Below, one piece after another: positions 7,858-15,547 of a stretch of 64,000 nt of DNA. The position numbers and the translations under genes are program-made. The notes below the pieces were generated by a model. That model was not told the DNA's origin. It made no database searches and saw nothing but the letters and a program-made list of their open reading frames with translations. Source of the stretch: Streptomyces sp. NBC_00250 (GTDB lineage: Bacteria > Actinomycetota > Actinomycetes > Streptomycetales > Streptomycetaceae); the NCBI RefSeq assembly GCF_036192275.1, contig NZ_CP108088.1, forward strand, positions 8,728,001 through 8,792,000, given 5' to 3'. Positions within the stretch are counted from its first letter, which is position 1. The number at the start of each line of letters is the position of its first letter.

Positions 7858-8541
7858 GTGCCAGTACCTGTTCTCCTGACCGGGCGCTCCGTGCGCCTGG
7901 AGCCGCTGGCGATGCGGCACGCCGAAGCCCTCGCCCGGGCCGGCGGGGCGGACCGAGCGGCCTACGCCTTCACCCCCGTACCCGACGGCTTCGAATCGGC
8001 CCTCGACTACATCGCGCGCGCCCTGACCGATCAGGCGGCAGGACGATGCCTGCCCTTCGCCCTGGTCAGTACCGCCGACGAGCGAGTCATCGGCTCGACC
8101 CGGTTCCTCGAACTCGACTACTGGCGGGGGCCGCTGGTCTGGCCGCCCGTGCCCGGCATGCCCCATGGAGATCCACTGACCTCCGTGCCGGACGCCGCCG
8201 AGATCGGCAACACCTGGATCGCGGGCGACGCCCGGGGTACCGGCATCAACACCGAGGCCAAGTACCTCATGCTCCGGCATGCCTTCGAAGCCTGGGGCGT
8301 CCGGCGCATCACCATGCGCGCCGACGCCCGCAACACCCGCTCCAGAATCGCGATCGAACGCCTCGGAGCGAGCTGCGAAGGAGTCCGTCGCGCCCACTCC
8401 CGTGGCCTTGACGGAGCCGTCCGCGACACGGCCTTCTACTCGATCCTCGACGAGGAATGGCCGACCGTCCGCGACATCATCGAGATCCGTCTCTCCACAC
8501 CCCGCCAGGTGCGTGTTCCGCAGGATCTGCTCCCGGCCTGA
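7858..8541 (+). CDS. GNAT family N-acetyltransferase (RimJ/RimL type)
   Basis: A 227-residue acetyltransferase using acetyl-CoA. It opens LLTGRSVRLEPLAMRHAEAL, the standard first strand-helix of RimJ/RimL-like proteins acting on protein N-termini or small amines. The fold core is EIGNTWIAGDARGTGINTEA (motif A, acyl-CoA pyrophosphate loop, with R-G-T-G in place of the usual Q/R-x-x-G-x-G/A) and ITMRADARNTRSRIAIERLG (motif B, Asn-x-x-S). Length is typical. GTG at 7858 is followed directly by the first strand. A strong terminator lies 10 bases after the stop, so it is monocistronic. Substrate unknown. Confidence 0.88.
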   Translation: MPVPVLLTGRSVRLEPLAMRHAEALARAGGADRAAYAFTPVPDGFESALDYIARALTDQAAGRCLPFALVSTADERVIGSTRFLELDYWRGPLVWPPVPGMPHGDPLTSVPDAAEIGNTWIAGDARGTGINTEAKYLMLRHAFEAWGVRRITMRADARNTRSRIAIERLGASCEGVRRAHSRGLDGAVRDTAFYSILDEEWPTVRDIIEIRLSTPRQVRVPQDLLPA

Positions 8542-8551
8542 CCCCTTCCGG

Positions 8552-8591
8552 CACCGCTCCGGCGGGCGCTCGCGCCCCCGCCGGAGCGGTG
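8552..8591 (+). terminator. 15-bp perfect hairpin terminator
   Basis: Arm CACCGCTCCGGCGGG (8552-8566) pairs perfectly with CCCGCCGGAGCGGTG (8577-8591) around a 10-base loop, starting 10 bases after the acetyltransferase stop. Confidence 0.85.
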
Positions 8592-8968
8592 GTTCCATGG
8601 AAGGGACGGGAAGGACTCGACACGTGAGGACGCGGGGTAGCGGCCGTAACAGGACCGTGCACCGTGCAATCAGGATCCGCGAGAAGCGGATGAGTCCTTC
8701 CCGCCCTCACGTCTTCGGGCCCGCGTCAGAGGGTCCTCCGTCCGCACGCCATCCGTCCGCCTCCCCGACGCTTCCCGGTCCGCACGCTTCTCCACGCCTC
8801 CCGGTCCCGGACGCTTCCCCACACCCGCGGGCACCGGCGTGATCCTGGGCATCGACTCCCTCCCCTTCGGTGACTGACCGGTACCGCTCTCCGGATCCGC
8901 ATCCCGCACATCCGGACGGGCCCGGTACGGTGATCGCAACAGTGAGCAGCGCCACCCGAAGGGACCGA
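8592..8968. other. Intergenic with short imperfect C-rich repeats
   Basis: No gene is convincing. Around 8768-8826 there are three imperfect copies of ACGC(T/C)TCCCGGTCC-like sequence. Frames crossing it are Ser/Pro/Arg-rich and unlike protein. The downstream gene start (8969) has its ribosome site at the end of this stretch. Confidence 0.4.
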
Positions 8969-10063
8969 GTGATCGTGCCGACCGGAACCGCCGACGTACT
9001 CCTCCGGACGGAGGGCCGGGCCGGTTTCATCACCCTGAACCGCCCCCGCGCCATCAACGCGCTCACCCACTCCATGGTCCTCGCCGTCGACGCCGCCCTG
9101 ACGGAAGGGGAGCACGACCCGGCCGTCACGACCGTCGTCATCGAAGGCGCGGGGGAGCGCGGTCTCTGCGCCGGCGGCGACATCCGCGCCATCCACGACG
9201 ACGCCCGCGCCGGCGGCTCCGCGTCCGAGGCCTTCTGGCGCGACGAGTACCGGCTCAACGCCCGTATCGCCCGCTTCCCGAAGCCGTACGTCGCCCTCAT
9301 GGACGGCATCGTCATGGGCGGCGGCGTCGGCGTCTCCGCACACGGCTCCGTCCGCGTCGTCACCGAACGCTCCCGGGTCGCCATGCCGGAGACCGGCATC
9401 GGCTTCGTCCCCGACGTCGGAGGCACCCACCTCCTCGGCCGCGCCCCCGGCGAACTCGGCACCCATCTCGCCCTCACCGGCGGCCACGTCGGCGCCGCCG
9501 ACGCGATCCTCACCGGCCTCGCCGACCACTTCGTCCCCTCCGCCGAACTGCCCGCCCTGCTCCGGGACCTGACCCGGCTTCCGGCCGGGGAGGCCGTCGC
9601 CCGGCACGCCACCACGGCCCCGCCCGGCGTCCTCGCCGAACAGCGGGAGTGGATCGACGCCTGCTACACCGCCGAGACCGTCGAGGCCGTCGTCGAGCGC
9701 CTCTTCGACACGGGTGTGCCCGCGGCCAAGGAGGCGGCCACCACCCTCCTCTCGAAGTCCCCGACCGCGCTCAAGGCGACGCTGGCCACCCTGCGCCGCT
9801 CGCGTGCCCTCGCGACCCTGGAGGAGGTCCTGGACCTGGAGTTCCGTGTCTCCTGTGCCGCCCTGACCACCCCCGACCTCGTCGAGGGCATCCGGGCCCA
9901 GGTCGTCGACAAGGACCGCGACCCCCGCTGGACACCGCCCACCCTCCCCGAGGTCACGGACGAGGCCGTCGCCCGCTTCTTCACCGCACCGGCCGGCGGC
10001 GACCTGGGCCTCGCCGCCGCCCGCCGGTCCGCGGAGGACCGGCGACCCCGGGACAGCGCGTGA
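8969..10063 (+). CDS. Enoyl-CoA hydratase/isomerase family, 3-hydroxyisobutyryl-CoA hydrolase-like
   Basis: A 364-residue crotonase-fold protein. ITLNRPRAINALTHSMV and LCAGGDIRAIHDDARAG form the CoA-binding and first oxyanion region; MDGIVMGGGVGVSAHG is the second; MPETGIGFVPDVGGTHLLGR carries the Glu expected for catalysis. The length (about 360 rather than 260) and the C-terminal region with FRVSCA and DFVEGIRA-type segments (here DLVEGIRAQVVDKD) are those of 3-hydroxyisobutyryl-CoA hydrolase, an enzyme of valine degradation. Start: GTG 8969 or 8975, both downstream of AAGGGA (8958-8963); 8942 is also possible. Its stop overlaps the glutaminase start (GTGA), so the two are translationally coupled. 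Confidence 0.85.
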   Translation: MIVPTGTADVLLRTEGRAGFITLNRPRAINALTHSMVLAVDAALTEGEHDPAVTTVVIEGAGERGLCAGGDIRAIHDDARAGGSASEAFWRDEYRLNARIARFPKPYVALMDGIVMGGGVGVSAHGSVRVVTERSRVAMPETGIGFVPDVGGTHLLGRAPGELGTHLALTGGHVGAADAILTGLADHFVPSAELPALLRDLTRLPAGEAVARHATTAPPGVLAEQREWIDACYTAETVEAVVERLFDTGVPAAKEAATTLLSKSPTALKATLATLRRSRALATLEEVLDLEFRVSCAALTTPDLVEGIRAQVVDKDRDPRWTPPTLPEVTDEAVARFFTAPAGGDLGLAAARRSAEDRRPRDSA

Positions 10064-10989
10064 CCACGAACACCACCACCTCCTTCCAGCCCGTCCTCGA
10101 CCGCATCGCCGAGGAGATCGCCGAACTCACCGACCGGGGCACCCCGGCCGACTACATCCCGGCCCTCGCCGCAGCCGACCCCACCGACTTCGGCATGGCC
10201 GTGGCCGAACTCGACGGCACGGTCTACGGGGTGGGGGACTGGCGGCGGCCCTTCTCCACCCAGTCCGTCACCAAGGTCTTCACCCTCGCGCTCGCCCTCG
10301 CCGGAGAGGGCGACGCGCTCTGGGCCCATGTCGGCCGGGAACCCTCCGGCGACCCGTTCAACTCCCTCGTCCAGTTGGAGTACGAGAACGGCATCCCGCG
10401 CAACCCGTTCATCAACGCCGGCGCCCTCGTCGTCACCGACCGCCTGCACCGGCTGACCGGCGATGCCTCCGGCAGCCTGCTCGCCTTCCTGCGCGCCGAG
10501 AGCGGCAACCCCGACCTCGACTTCGACACCGATGTGGCCGCCTCGGAAGCCGCCCACGGCGACCGCAACGCGGCCCTCGCCCACTTCATGGCCTCCTACG
10601 GCAACATCACGGGACCCGTCCCCGATCTGCTCCGCGAGTACTTCCGCCAGTGCTCCCTCGAAGCGTCCTGCGCCGATCTGGCCCTGGCCACCGGCTTCCT
10701 GGCCCGCCACGGCCTGCGCGCCGACGGCTCACGGCTGCTGACCCGCAGCCAGGCCAAGCAGGTCAACGCCGTGATGCTCACCTGCGGCACCTACGACGCG
10801 GCCGGCGACTTCGCCTACCGGGTGGGTCTGCCGGGCAAGAGCGGCGTCGGCGGAGCGGTCGTCGCCGTCGTGCCGGGCCGCTGCACCCTGTGCGTCTGGA
10901 GCCCGGGTCTCGACGCCCGGGGGAACTCGGTGGCGGGCGTGACCGCCCTCGACCGCTTCACGACGATCACGGGCCTGTCGGTCTTCTGA
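10060..10989 (+). CDS. glsA: Glutaminase
   Basis: A 309-residue serine-dependent glutaminase (Gln to Glu plus ammonia). The beta-lactamase-like fold shows the catalytic S-x-x-K as STQSVTKVF, then LEYENGIPRNPFINAGALVV, the Tyr-containing YGNITGPVPDLL, and PGKSGVGGAVVAVVPG near the end, in the order seen in GlsA. Length is typical of bacterial enzymes. GTG 10060 overlaps the preceding stop by 4 bp. Why a glutaminase is coupled to an acyl-CoA hydrolase is unclear; both feed branched nitrogen/carbon catabolism. Confidence 0.95.
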   Translation: MTTNTTTSFQPVLDRIAEEIAELTDRGTPADYIPALAAADPTDFGMAVAELDGTVYGVGDWRRPFSTQSVTKVFTLALALAGEGDALWAHVGREPSGDPFNSLVQLEYENGIPRNPFINAGALVVTDRLHRLTGDASGSLLAFLRAESGNPDLDFDTDVAASEAAHGDRNAALAHFMASYGNITGPVPDLLREYFRQCSLEASCADLALATGFLARHGLRADGSRLLTRSQAKQVNAVMLTCGTYDAAGDFAYRVGLPGKSGVGGAVVAVVPGRCTLCVWSPGLDARGNSVAGVTALDRFTTITGLSVF

Positions 10990-11079
10990 CCTCCGTCATC
11001 AGCGCCGCAGGGGCATGCGGTCGGGCGTGGTGGGCATGCTGCCGGGGTGGCCGATCCGCCCGGACCGAGGAGACCCCGT

Positions 11080-11547
11080 ATGAGCGTTCCGACCCGTATC
11101 CGCACCTCCGCGAAGGCCGTCGTCCTCCACGAGGGCTCCGTCCTGCTCACCCGGAACCTCTGGAACGGCAGAGAGTGCCACTTCCTCCCCGGAGGGGGCC
11201 AGGAGATCGGTGAGTTGCTGCCCGACGCGGTCCGCCGGGAGGTACGCGAGGAGACCGGGCTGACCGTGCAGGTCGGCCCGCTGCTCTGGGTCCTGGAGGG
11301 CTGGTGGGACGACCCCAGTGGTTTGGCGTCGGAGAACTTCCACCGGGTCGAGGTCGTCTTCCTGTGCACCGTGGACGGCAGCGCCGAGCTCGTCGGCGGA
11401 ACCGAGCAGGACATCGACCAGATCGGGCTCGACTGGGTCCCGCTGGAGAAGATCACCTCCCTCGAAACCCTCTCGCCCCGCTACCGCGACCACATGATCC
11501 CCCTGGTGTCCGGAGACATCCCCCGAGCGGCCTACCTGGAGCGCTAG
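11080..11547 (+). CDS. NUDIX hydrolase
   Basis: A 155-residue protein with a full Nudix box: GGGQEIGELLPDAVRREV followed by REETGL (G-x5-E-x7-R-E-V-x-E-E-x-G). It hydrolyses a nucleoside diphosphate linked to another group, with Mg bound by the Glu residues. The segment VLEGWWDDPSG after the box is an insertion that would shape the substrate pocket. ATG 11080 follows CGAGGAGA. Stand-alone gene; substrate not predictable. Confidence 0.92.
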   Translation: MSVPTRIRTSAKAVVLHEGSVLLTRNLWNGRECHFLPGGGQEIGELLPDAVRREVREETGLTVQVGPLLWVLEGWWDDPSGLASENFHRVEVVFLCTVDGSAELVGGTEQDIDQIGLDWVPLEKITSLETLSPRYRDHMIPLVSGDIPRAAYLER

Positions 11548-11709
11548 GCGGTGTCCGGAGAGTCCCGTCGGGGCCGCGGGCAGACGGCGCTGCCTTCCTG
11601 ACACGACCCAGGGGGGTCTGACAATTCCCGTCGGGGCCGGCCCGCCCGGCACGCACGCTCTTCTCCTCGAAGCCACAGGTCACGGCGGACAGGGCCGCCG
11701 CGACCTCCT

Positions 11710-12216
11710 TCAGCCCTGGCGTGAACGCAGCAGCGCGCGCAGGGCGTTGTCGAGGTGATGCCGCTCGTCCTGGTCGAGGCCCGCGACGATACTGCCCAGG
11801 CACTCCACCAGGTCGGTGAGCGCGGCGTCGACGACGGCGAGCCCCTCCTCGGTGAGAGTGACGCGGAAGCTGCGACGGTCGTCGGCGTCCAGCGTGCGCC
11901 GTACGAGACCGGCTCCTTCCAGGCGGTCGAGCCGCTTGGTCATCCCGGCGCGCGACATCATCAGCTCCGCCGACAGGACCGACGGGATCACGGTGTACGG
12001 CGCTCCGCGTCGACGTAGGGTGGCGAGCACGTCGAAGTCGCCCTTGTTGATGCCGTGTTGCTCCACGGCACGCTCGCCCGCCGGCCCGATGAGGGTCTCG
12101 GCGACGAGCGCGATCCGTCCCACGAAAGCCAGCGGGGTCACGTCGAGGTCAGGCCGTTCCCGTTGCCAGTCGGCAGCGATCCGGTCGACCGCGTCCTCGT
12201 GCTCGTCTCCGCTCAT
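11710..12216 (-). CDS. MarR family transcriptional regulator
   Basis: A 168-residue winged-helix repressor. The dimer helix precedes GDFDVLATLRRRGAPYTVIP, the recognition helix is LMMSRAGMTKRLDRLEGAGL, and the wing is VRRTLDADDRRSFRVTLTEEG, a textbook MarR pattern. The ATG at 12216 is preferred; a GTG at 12234 in the same frame adds six residues. It is divergent from the amidohydrolase gene, with a palindrome in between (12240-12261) that it probably binds. The ligand is likely the amidohydrolase substrate or a related phenolic, which is inference. Confidence 0.93.
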   Translation of the reverse strand: MSGDEHEDAVDRIAADWQRERPDLDVTPLAFVGRIALVAETLIGPAGERAVEQHGINKGDFDVLATLRRRGAPYTVIPSVLSAELMMSRAGMTKRLDRLEGAGLVRRTLDADDRRSFRVTLTEEGLAVVDAALTDLVECLGSIVAGLDQDERHHLDNALRALLRSRQG

Positions 12217-12239
12217 GGGCGCAATTCTATTCACGCGGC

Positions 12240-12261
12240 GATAGTTAGCTGGAGTACTATC
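12240..12261. promoter_or_regulatory. Probable MarR operator
   Basis: Inverted repeat GATAGT-N10-ACTATC between the divergent MarR and amidohydrolase genes. TACTAT (12255-12260) within the right arm could be the -10 box of the amidohydrolase, so repressor binding would block it. Confidence 0.6.
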
Positions 12262-12300
12262 AGCGGGCGAACCAACTCCTCATCCCTCCAGGAGGCTGTT

Positions 12301-13422
12301 GTGCCCACCCCTGCCCGGACGCTCATTCGCGGCGTACGTGTCTTCGACGGCGCCCGCGTCCGCGAACGCGCCGATGTCCTCGTGGAGGGCGACCGGATCG
12401 CCGCCCACGACCCCGCGCGGCCCGTCGACGTGGAGGTCGACGGATCCGGACGGACGCTGCTGCCAGGGCTGATCGACGCCCACACCCACACCTTCGACGG
12501 CAGTCTCGCCGCGGCCCTGCGTCACGGCGTGACGACGGAGCTGGACATGTTCTGCCTGCCCGCCAACCTCCGGCGCCAGCGGGCCCTGGCCGCCGCACGC
12601 GACGATGTCGCCGACCTGCGCAGCTCCGGGGTGCTCGCCACCGCGCCGGGTGGGCACCCCTCCCAGCTCATGGCTCTCATGGCGGACGGATTCGGGGACG
12701 CCGCCGGGCCCTTCGACACCATCTCGCGTCCCGAGGACGCCGCCGACTTCGTCGCGACCCGCCTCCGCGAAGGCAGCGACTACCTCAAGATCGTCATCGA
12801 CGACGGGTCGACGGCGGGAACCCGACTGCCCGTCCTCGGGGCCCGGACCGCGGCAGCACTGGTCGCGGCGGCCCACGGCGCCGGGCTGCGGACCATCGCG
12901 CACGCGGCGACGGCGACCGAGGCGGCCACGGCGCTCGCCGCCGGAGTCGACGGACTCGCCCATGCCTGGTGGGAGGAAGGAACCGGCGCGCCGTCCACCG
13001 AGGAACTGGCCGCTCAGGCCGCCGCCCAGGGCGTGTTCGTGGTCAGCACCCTCGCCTATGCCGAAGCCTCAGGAGGCGGACGCCCCGACCGGGGCGCGTA
13101 CGCCGCCCAGGTCGTCGCCGCGCTCGCGGCGGCCGGCGCGCCGCTGCTGGCCGGGACCGACGCCACCCCCTTCGCCCCGCTCCACGGCGAGGCGATGCAC
13201 CGCGAACTCGAACTCCTGACGGCAGCCGGCCTGACGCCGCCGCAGGCCCTGCACGCGGCCACCGCCGCCCCCGCCCGGCACTTCGGCCTCCCTGACCGCG
13301 GCCACATCGCCCCGGGCCTGCGCGCCGATCTGCTCCTCGTCGACGGCGATCCCACGCGTGACATCACCGCCGTCCGCGACATCGCCGACGTCTGGCGGCG
13401 CGGCGTACGCCAGGCGCGCTGA
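12301..13422 (+). CDS. Metal-dependent amidohydrolase family protein
   Basis: A 373-residue TIM-barrel hydrolase. The first metal-binding pair is LLPGLIDAHTHTF (H-x-H), further ligands are the Lys in YLKIVIDDG and the His in LRTIAHAATATEA and GVDGLAHAWWEE, and the catalytic Asp is in LLAGTDATPF. The N- and C-terminal beta-sandwich segments (LIRGVRVFDGARVRERADVL; GHIAPGLRADLLLVDGDPT) are typical of imidazolonepropionase/prolidase-like members. Substrate unknown. GTG 12301 has CCAGGAGG upstream. Probably controlled by the divergent MarR. Confidence 0.9.
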   Translation: MPTPARTLIRGVRVFDGARVRERADVLVEGDRIAAHDPARPVDVEVDGSGRTLLPGLIDAHTHTFDGSLAAALRHGVTTELDMFCLPANLRRQRALAAARDDVADLRSSGVLATAPGGHPSQLMALMADGFGDAAGPFDTISRPEDAADFVATRLREGSDYLKIVIDDGSTAGTRLPVLGARTAAALVAAAHGAGLRTIAHAATATEAATALAAGVDGLAHAWWEEGTGAPSTEELAAQAAAQGVFVVSTLAYAEASGGGRPDRGAYAAQVVAALAAAGAPLLAGTDATPFAPLHGEAMHRELELLTAAGLTPPQALHAATAAPARHFGLPDRGHIAPGLRADLLLVDGDPTRDITAVRDIADVWRRGVRQAR

Positions 13423-13449
13423 CCGCGCCTCGCTCTCGCGTCGCACGCC

Positions 13450-13586
13450 CCGCGAATCCCCCCCCCCGCGAATCCCCCCCCCGCGAATCTCCCCCCGCGA
13501 ATCTCCTCCCGCGAATCCCCTCGCGAGTTCCCCCGCGAGTTCCCCCGCGAGTCCCTCTCGAATCCGTCTCGAATCCCTCTCGAACC
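13450..13586 (+). repeat. Degenerate tandem repeat with poly-C runs
   Basis: Five copies of CGCGAATC separated by C-runs of varied length (the longest 9-10 C), then three of CGCGAGT(T/C)CC, then three of TCTCGAA(T/C)C. It fills the space between the amidohydrolase and the membrane protein and ends about 12 bases before the ATG at 13598. Copies drift progressively, which suggests slippage-generated expansion. Confidence 0.85.
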
Positions 13587-13597
13587 GAAGTGAGCCC

Positions 13598-14041
13598 ATG
13601 TCGGAACCGCATGCTTCACCACGCCCGCCCCGCGCCCTGAGGACCCTGCGGGCCACCGCCGCCCTTCAGACCGTGATCCTCCTCGCCCAGGCCGTGGCAG
13701 CGGGCCTGCTGCTGGCCTCGGTTCCCGTCGGCCGCACGGTGCACAGAGGGATGGCGGGGGCCGTCGCCCTGGCAGTGGTGCTCCACCTCCTGGCCGGCGT
13801 GGTCGCCTGGCGCAGAGAAGTCGTCACGGCGCGTGCGGTCCTGCACGGCGTGCCCCTGCTGCTGTTGACTTTCGTGCAGGCCGGACTGGGGTTCGCGCAC
13901 GTCCGCGAACTCCACGTACCCCTCGGAGTCCTCATGTTCGGCGCGTCCGTCATGACGCTGATGCGGACACGGGCGCAGCCACAGCCACAGCCGCAGTCCC
14001 CGGCGCAGACGCAGACGCAGAACGAGGGCGCGGCAGCATGA
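13598..14041 (+). CDS. Four-helix membrane protein
   Basis: A 147-residue membrane protein. After a Pro/Arg-rich N-terminus there are four hydrophobic helices (about residues 22-43, 52-70, 78-98 and 106-122) and a tail of Gln-Pro/Gln-Thr repeats. His residues occur in the second helix (VVLHLLAG) and in the loops of the third and fourth (FAHVRELHV), as in small heme-b or DoxX-like proteins, but I cannot assign a family. Its stop overlaps the multicopper oxidase start (ATGA), so they are coupled and it may assist electron transfer or copper handling for that enzyme. The start at 13598 excludes the repeat tract, although that frame stays open through it. Confidence 0.8.
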   Translation: MSEPHASPRPPRALRTLRATAALQTVILLAQAVAAGLLLASVPVGRTVHRGMAGAVALAVVLHLLAGVVAWRREVVTARAVLHGVPLLLLTFVQAGLGFAHVRELHVPLGVLMFGASVMTLMRTRAQPQPQPQSPAQTQTQNEGAAA

Positions 14042-15534
14042 GCATCCCCCGACGCACCCTGCTCGGCGTCCTCGGCGGAGCCGCCCTCGCCCTGCCGATC
14101 CTGGGCGCCGCTGTCTCCTGGGCCGGGCGCGGCATCGACACCAGGGGCAAGGTGCCCTTCGATCGACCGCTGCATGTCCCACCCCTCGCCCCCTCCCGCG
14201 TGGACGCGCAGGGGCGACGCGTCTTCGATCTCACGATCGCCGCAGGCCGTACGGAGTTCACGCCGGGCAAGCCCTCCACGACCTGGGGGGTCAACGGCGC
14301 CCACCTCGGTCCGACCCTGCGCGCCGCACGCGGCGAGAAGGTGCGGATCAACGTCGGCAACGCCCTGGACGAAGCCACGTCCCTCCACTGGCACGGGATG
14401 CACCTCCCGCCCTCCATGGACGGCGGACCCCACCAGATGATCGGGCCGGGTACCACCTGGTCGCCCTCCTGGACGGTCCACCAGCAGGCCGCCACCCTCT
14501 GGTACCACCCGCATCCCCACGGCCGCACCGCACAGCACGTCTACCGGGGCGTGGCCGGCATGTTCCTGATCGACGACGACGCGGCCCCGCCGGAGCTGCC
14601 CCACGTCTACGGCATCGACGACATCCCGCTGATCGTGCAGGACCGCCGACTGCCGGGCGGTGTGCTCGATCCCGACGAGCCGATGGCCGGGACGACGGGG
14701 TTCCTCGGCGACCGGATCCTCGTCAACGGCACGCTCGGGCCCTACGTCGACGTCAGGACCGAACGCATCCGCCTACGCCTGCTGAACGGCTCCAACGCCC
14801 GCGTCTTCCACTTCCACTTCGCCGACCGCCGCTCCTTCGAGCTCATCGCCACCGACGGCGGACTGCTCCCCGCACCCCACACCACCGACCGTGTCCAGCT
14901 CGCACCGGGGGAACGCGCCGAGATCGTCGTCGTCCTCACCCCCGGTGAGCGCGTCGTCCTGCGCAGCTCCGACCCCGACACCGGAGCGGGTTTCGTCCAG
15001 CGCGACGGAGGCGCGGACCGGTTCGACGTGCTCCAGTTGCGGGCCGCCGACACCCTGGCGCCCTCCGCGCGCCTTCCCGCACGGCTTGCCGAGGTGCCGC
15101 GCATTCCGGCGCACACGGCCGACGCCCAGCGGGTCTTCGAACTCGCCGAGCACACGATCAACGGGCGACGGATGTCGGCGAACCGCATCGACCTGACCGT
15201 CCGGAAGGACACCACCGAGATATGGGAGGTCCACACCGGCGACGGCACCCTCCACAGCTTCCATGTCCACGACGTGCAGTTCCAGGTGCTCACCGTCGAC
15301 GGCAGCCCGCCACCGGAGCACCTCGCCGGGTGGAAGGACACCGTCCTGCTGCCCCCGGGCACCTCGATGCGGCTCATCATGCGCTTCGCCGACTACGCGG
15401 ACCCGAACAGCCCGTACATGTACCACTGCCACATGCTGTACCACGAGGACCAGGGGATGATGGGCCAGTTCATGGTCCTGGAACCGGGTCAGCGCCCCCA
15501 CCCACCCGCCACCGACCACGCCGGCCACCACTGA
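14038..15534 (+). CDS. Multicopper oxidase (three-domain, CueO/CotA-like)
   Basis: A 498-residue secreted copper enzyme that oxidises phenols, metals or bilirubin-like substrates with reduction of oxygen to water. The N-terminus PRRTLLGVLGG plus hydrophobic stretch is a Tat-type signal. All four copper-binding His clusters are present: HWHG (about residue 119), WYHPHPHG, HSFHVHDVQF and HCHMLYHEDQGMMG, the last containing the His-Cys-His and axial Met of type 1 copper. The end DHAGHH adds extra His residues. Length fits CotA/CueO. It overlaps the preceding membrane protein gene by 4 bp. A role in copper tolerance or pigment oxidation is plausible. Confidence 0.94.
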   Translation: MSIPRRTLLGVLGGAALALPILGAAVSWAGRGIDTRGKVPFDRPLHVPPLAPSRVDAQGRRVFDLTIAAGRTEFTPGKPSTTWGVNGAHLGPTLRAARGEKVRINVGNALDEATSLHWHGMHLPPSMDGGPHQMIGPGTTWSPSWTVHQQAATLWYHPHPHGRTAQHVYRGVAGMFLIDDDAAPPELPHVYGIDDIPLIVQDRRLPGGVLDPDEPMAGTTGFLGDRILVNGTLGPYVDVRTERIRLRLLNGSNARVFHFHFADRRSFELIATDGGLLPAPHTTDRVQLAPGERAEIVVVLTPGERVVLRSSDPDTGAGFVQRDGGADRFDVLQLRAADTLAPSARLPARLAEVPRIPAHTADAQRVFELAEHTINGRRMSANRIDLTVRKDTTEIWEVHTGDGTLHSFHVHDVQFQVLTVDGSPPPEHLAGWKDTVLLPPGTSMRLIMRFADYADPNSPYMYHCHMLYHEDQGMMGQFMVLEPGQRPHPPATDHAGHH

Positions 15535-15547
15535 CGGGGGAGACCCC

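Noticed and set aside
11560..11645. Direct repeat CCCGTCGGGGCCG (two copies) as an attachment site
   Set aside because: Short, GC-only and not next to an integrase or tRNA; probably chance.
13450..13586. CRISPR array
   Set aside because: Repeats are 7-9 bases with no unique spacers of constant length; it is a simple tandem repeat.
13358..13597. N-terminal extension of the four-helix membrane protein through the repeat tract
   Set aside because: The frame is open but encodes Ser/Pro/Arg repeats from slippage-prone DNA; ATG 13598 sits right before the natural protein start.
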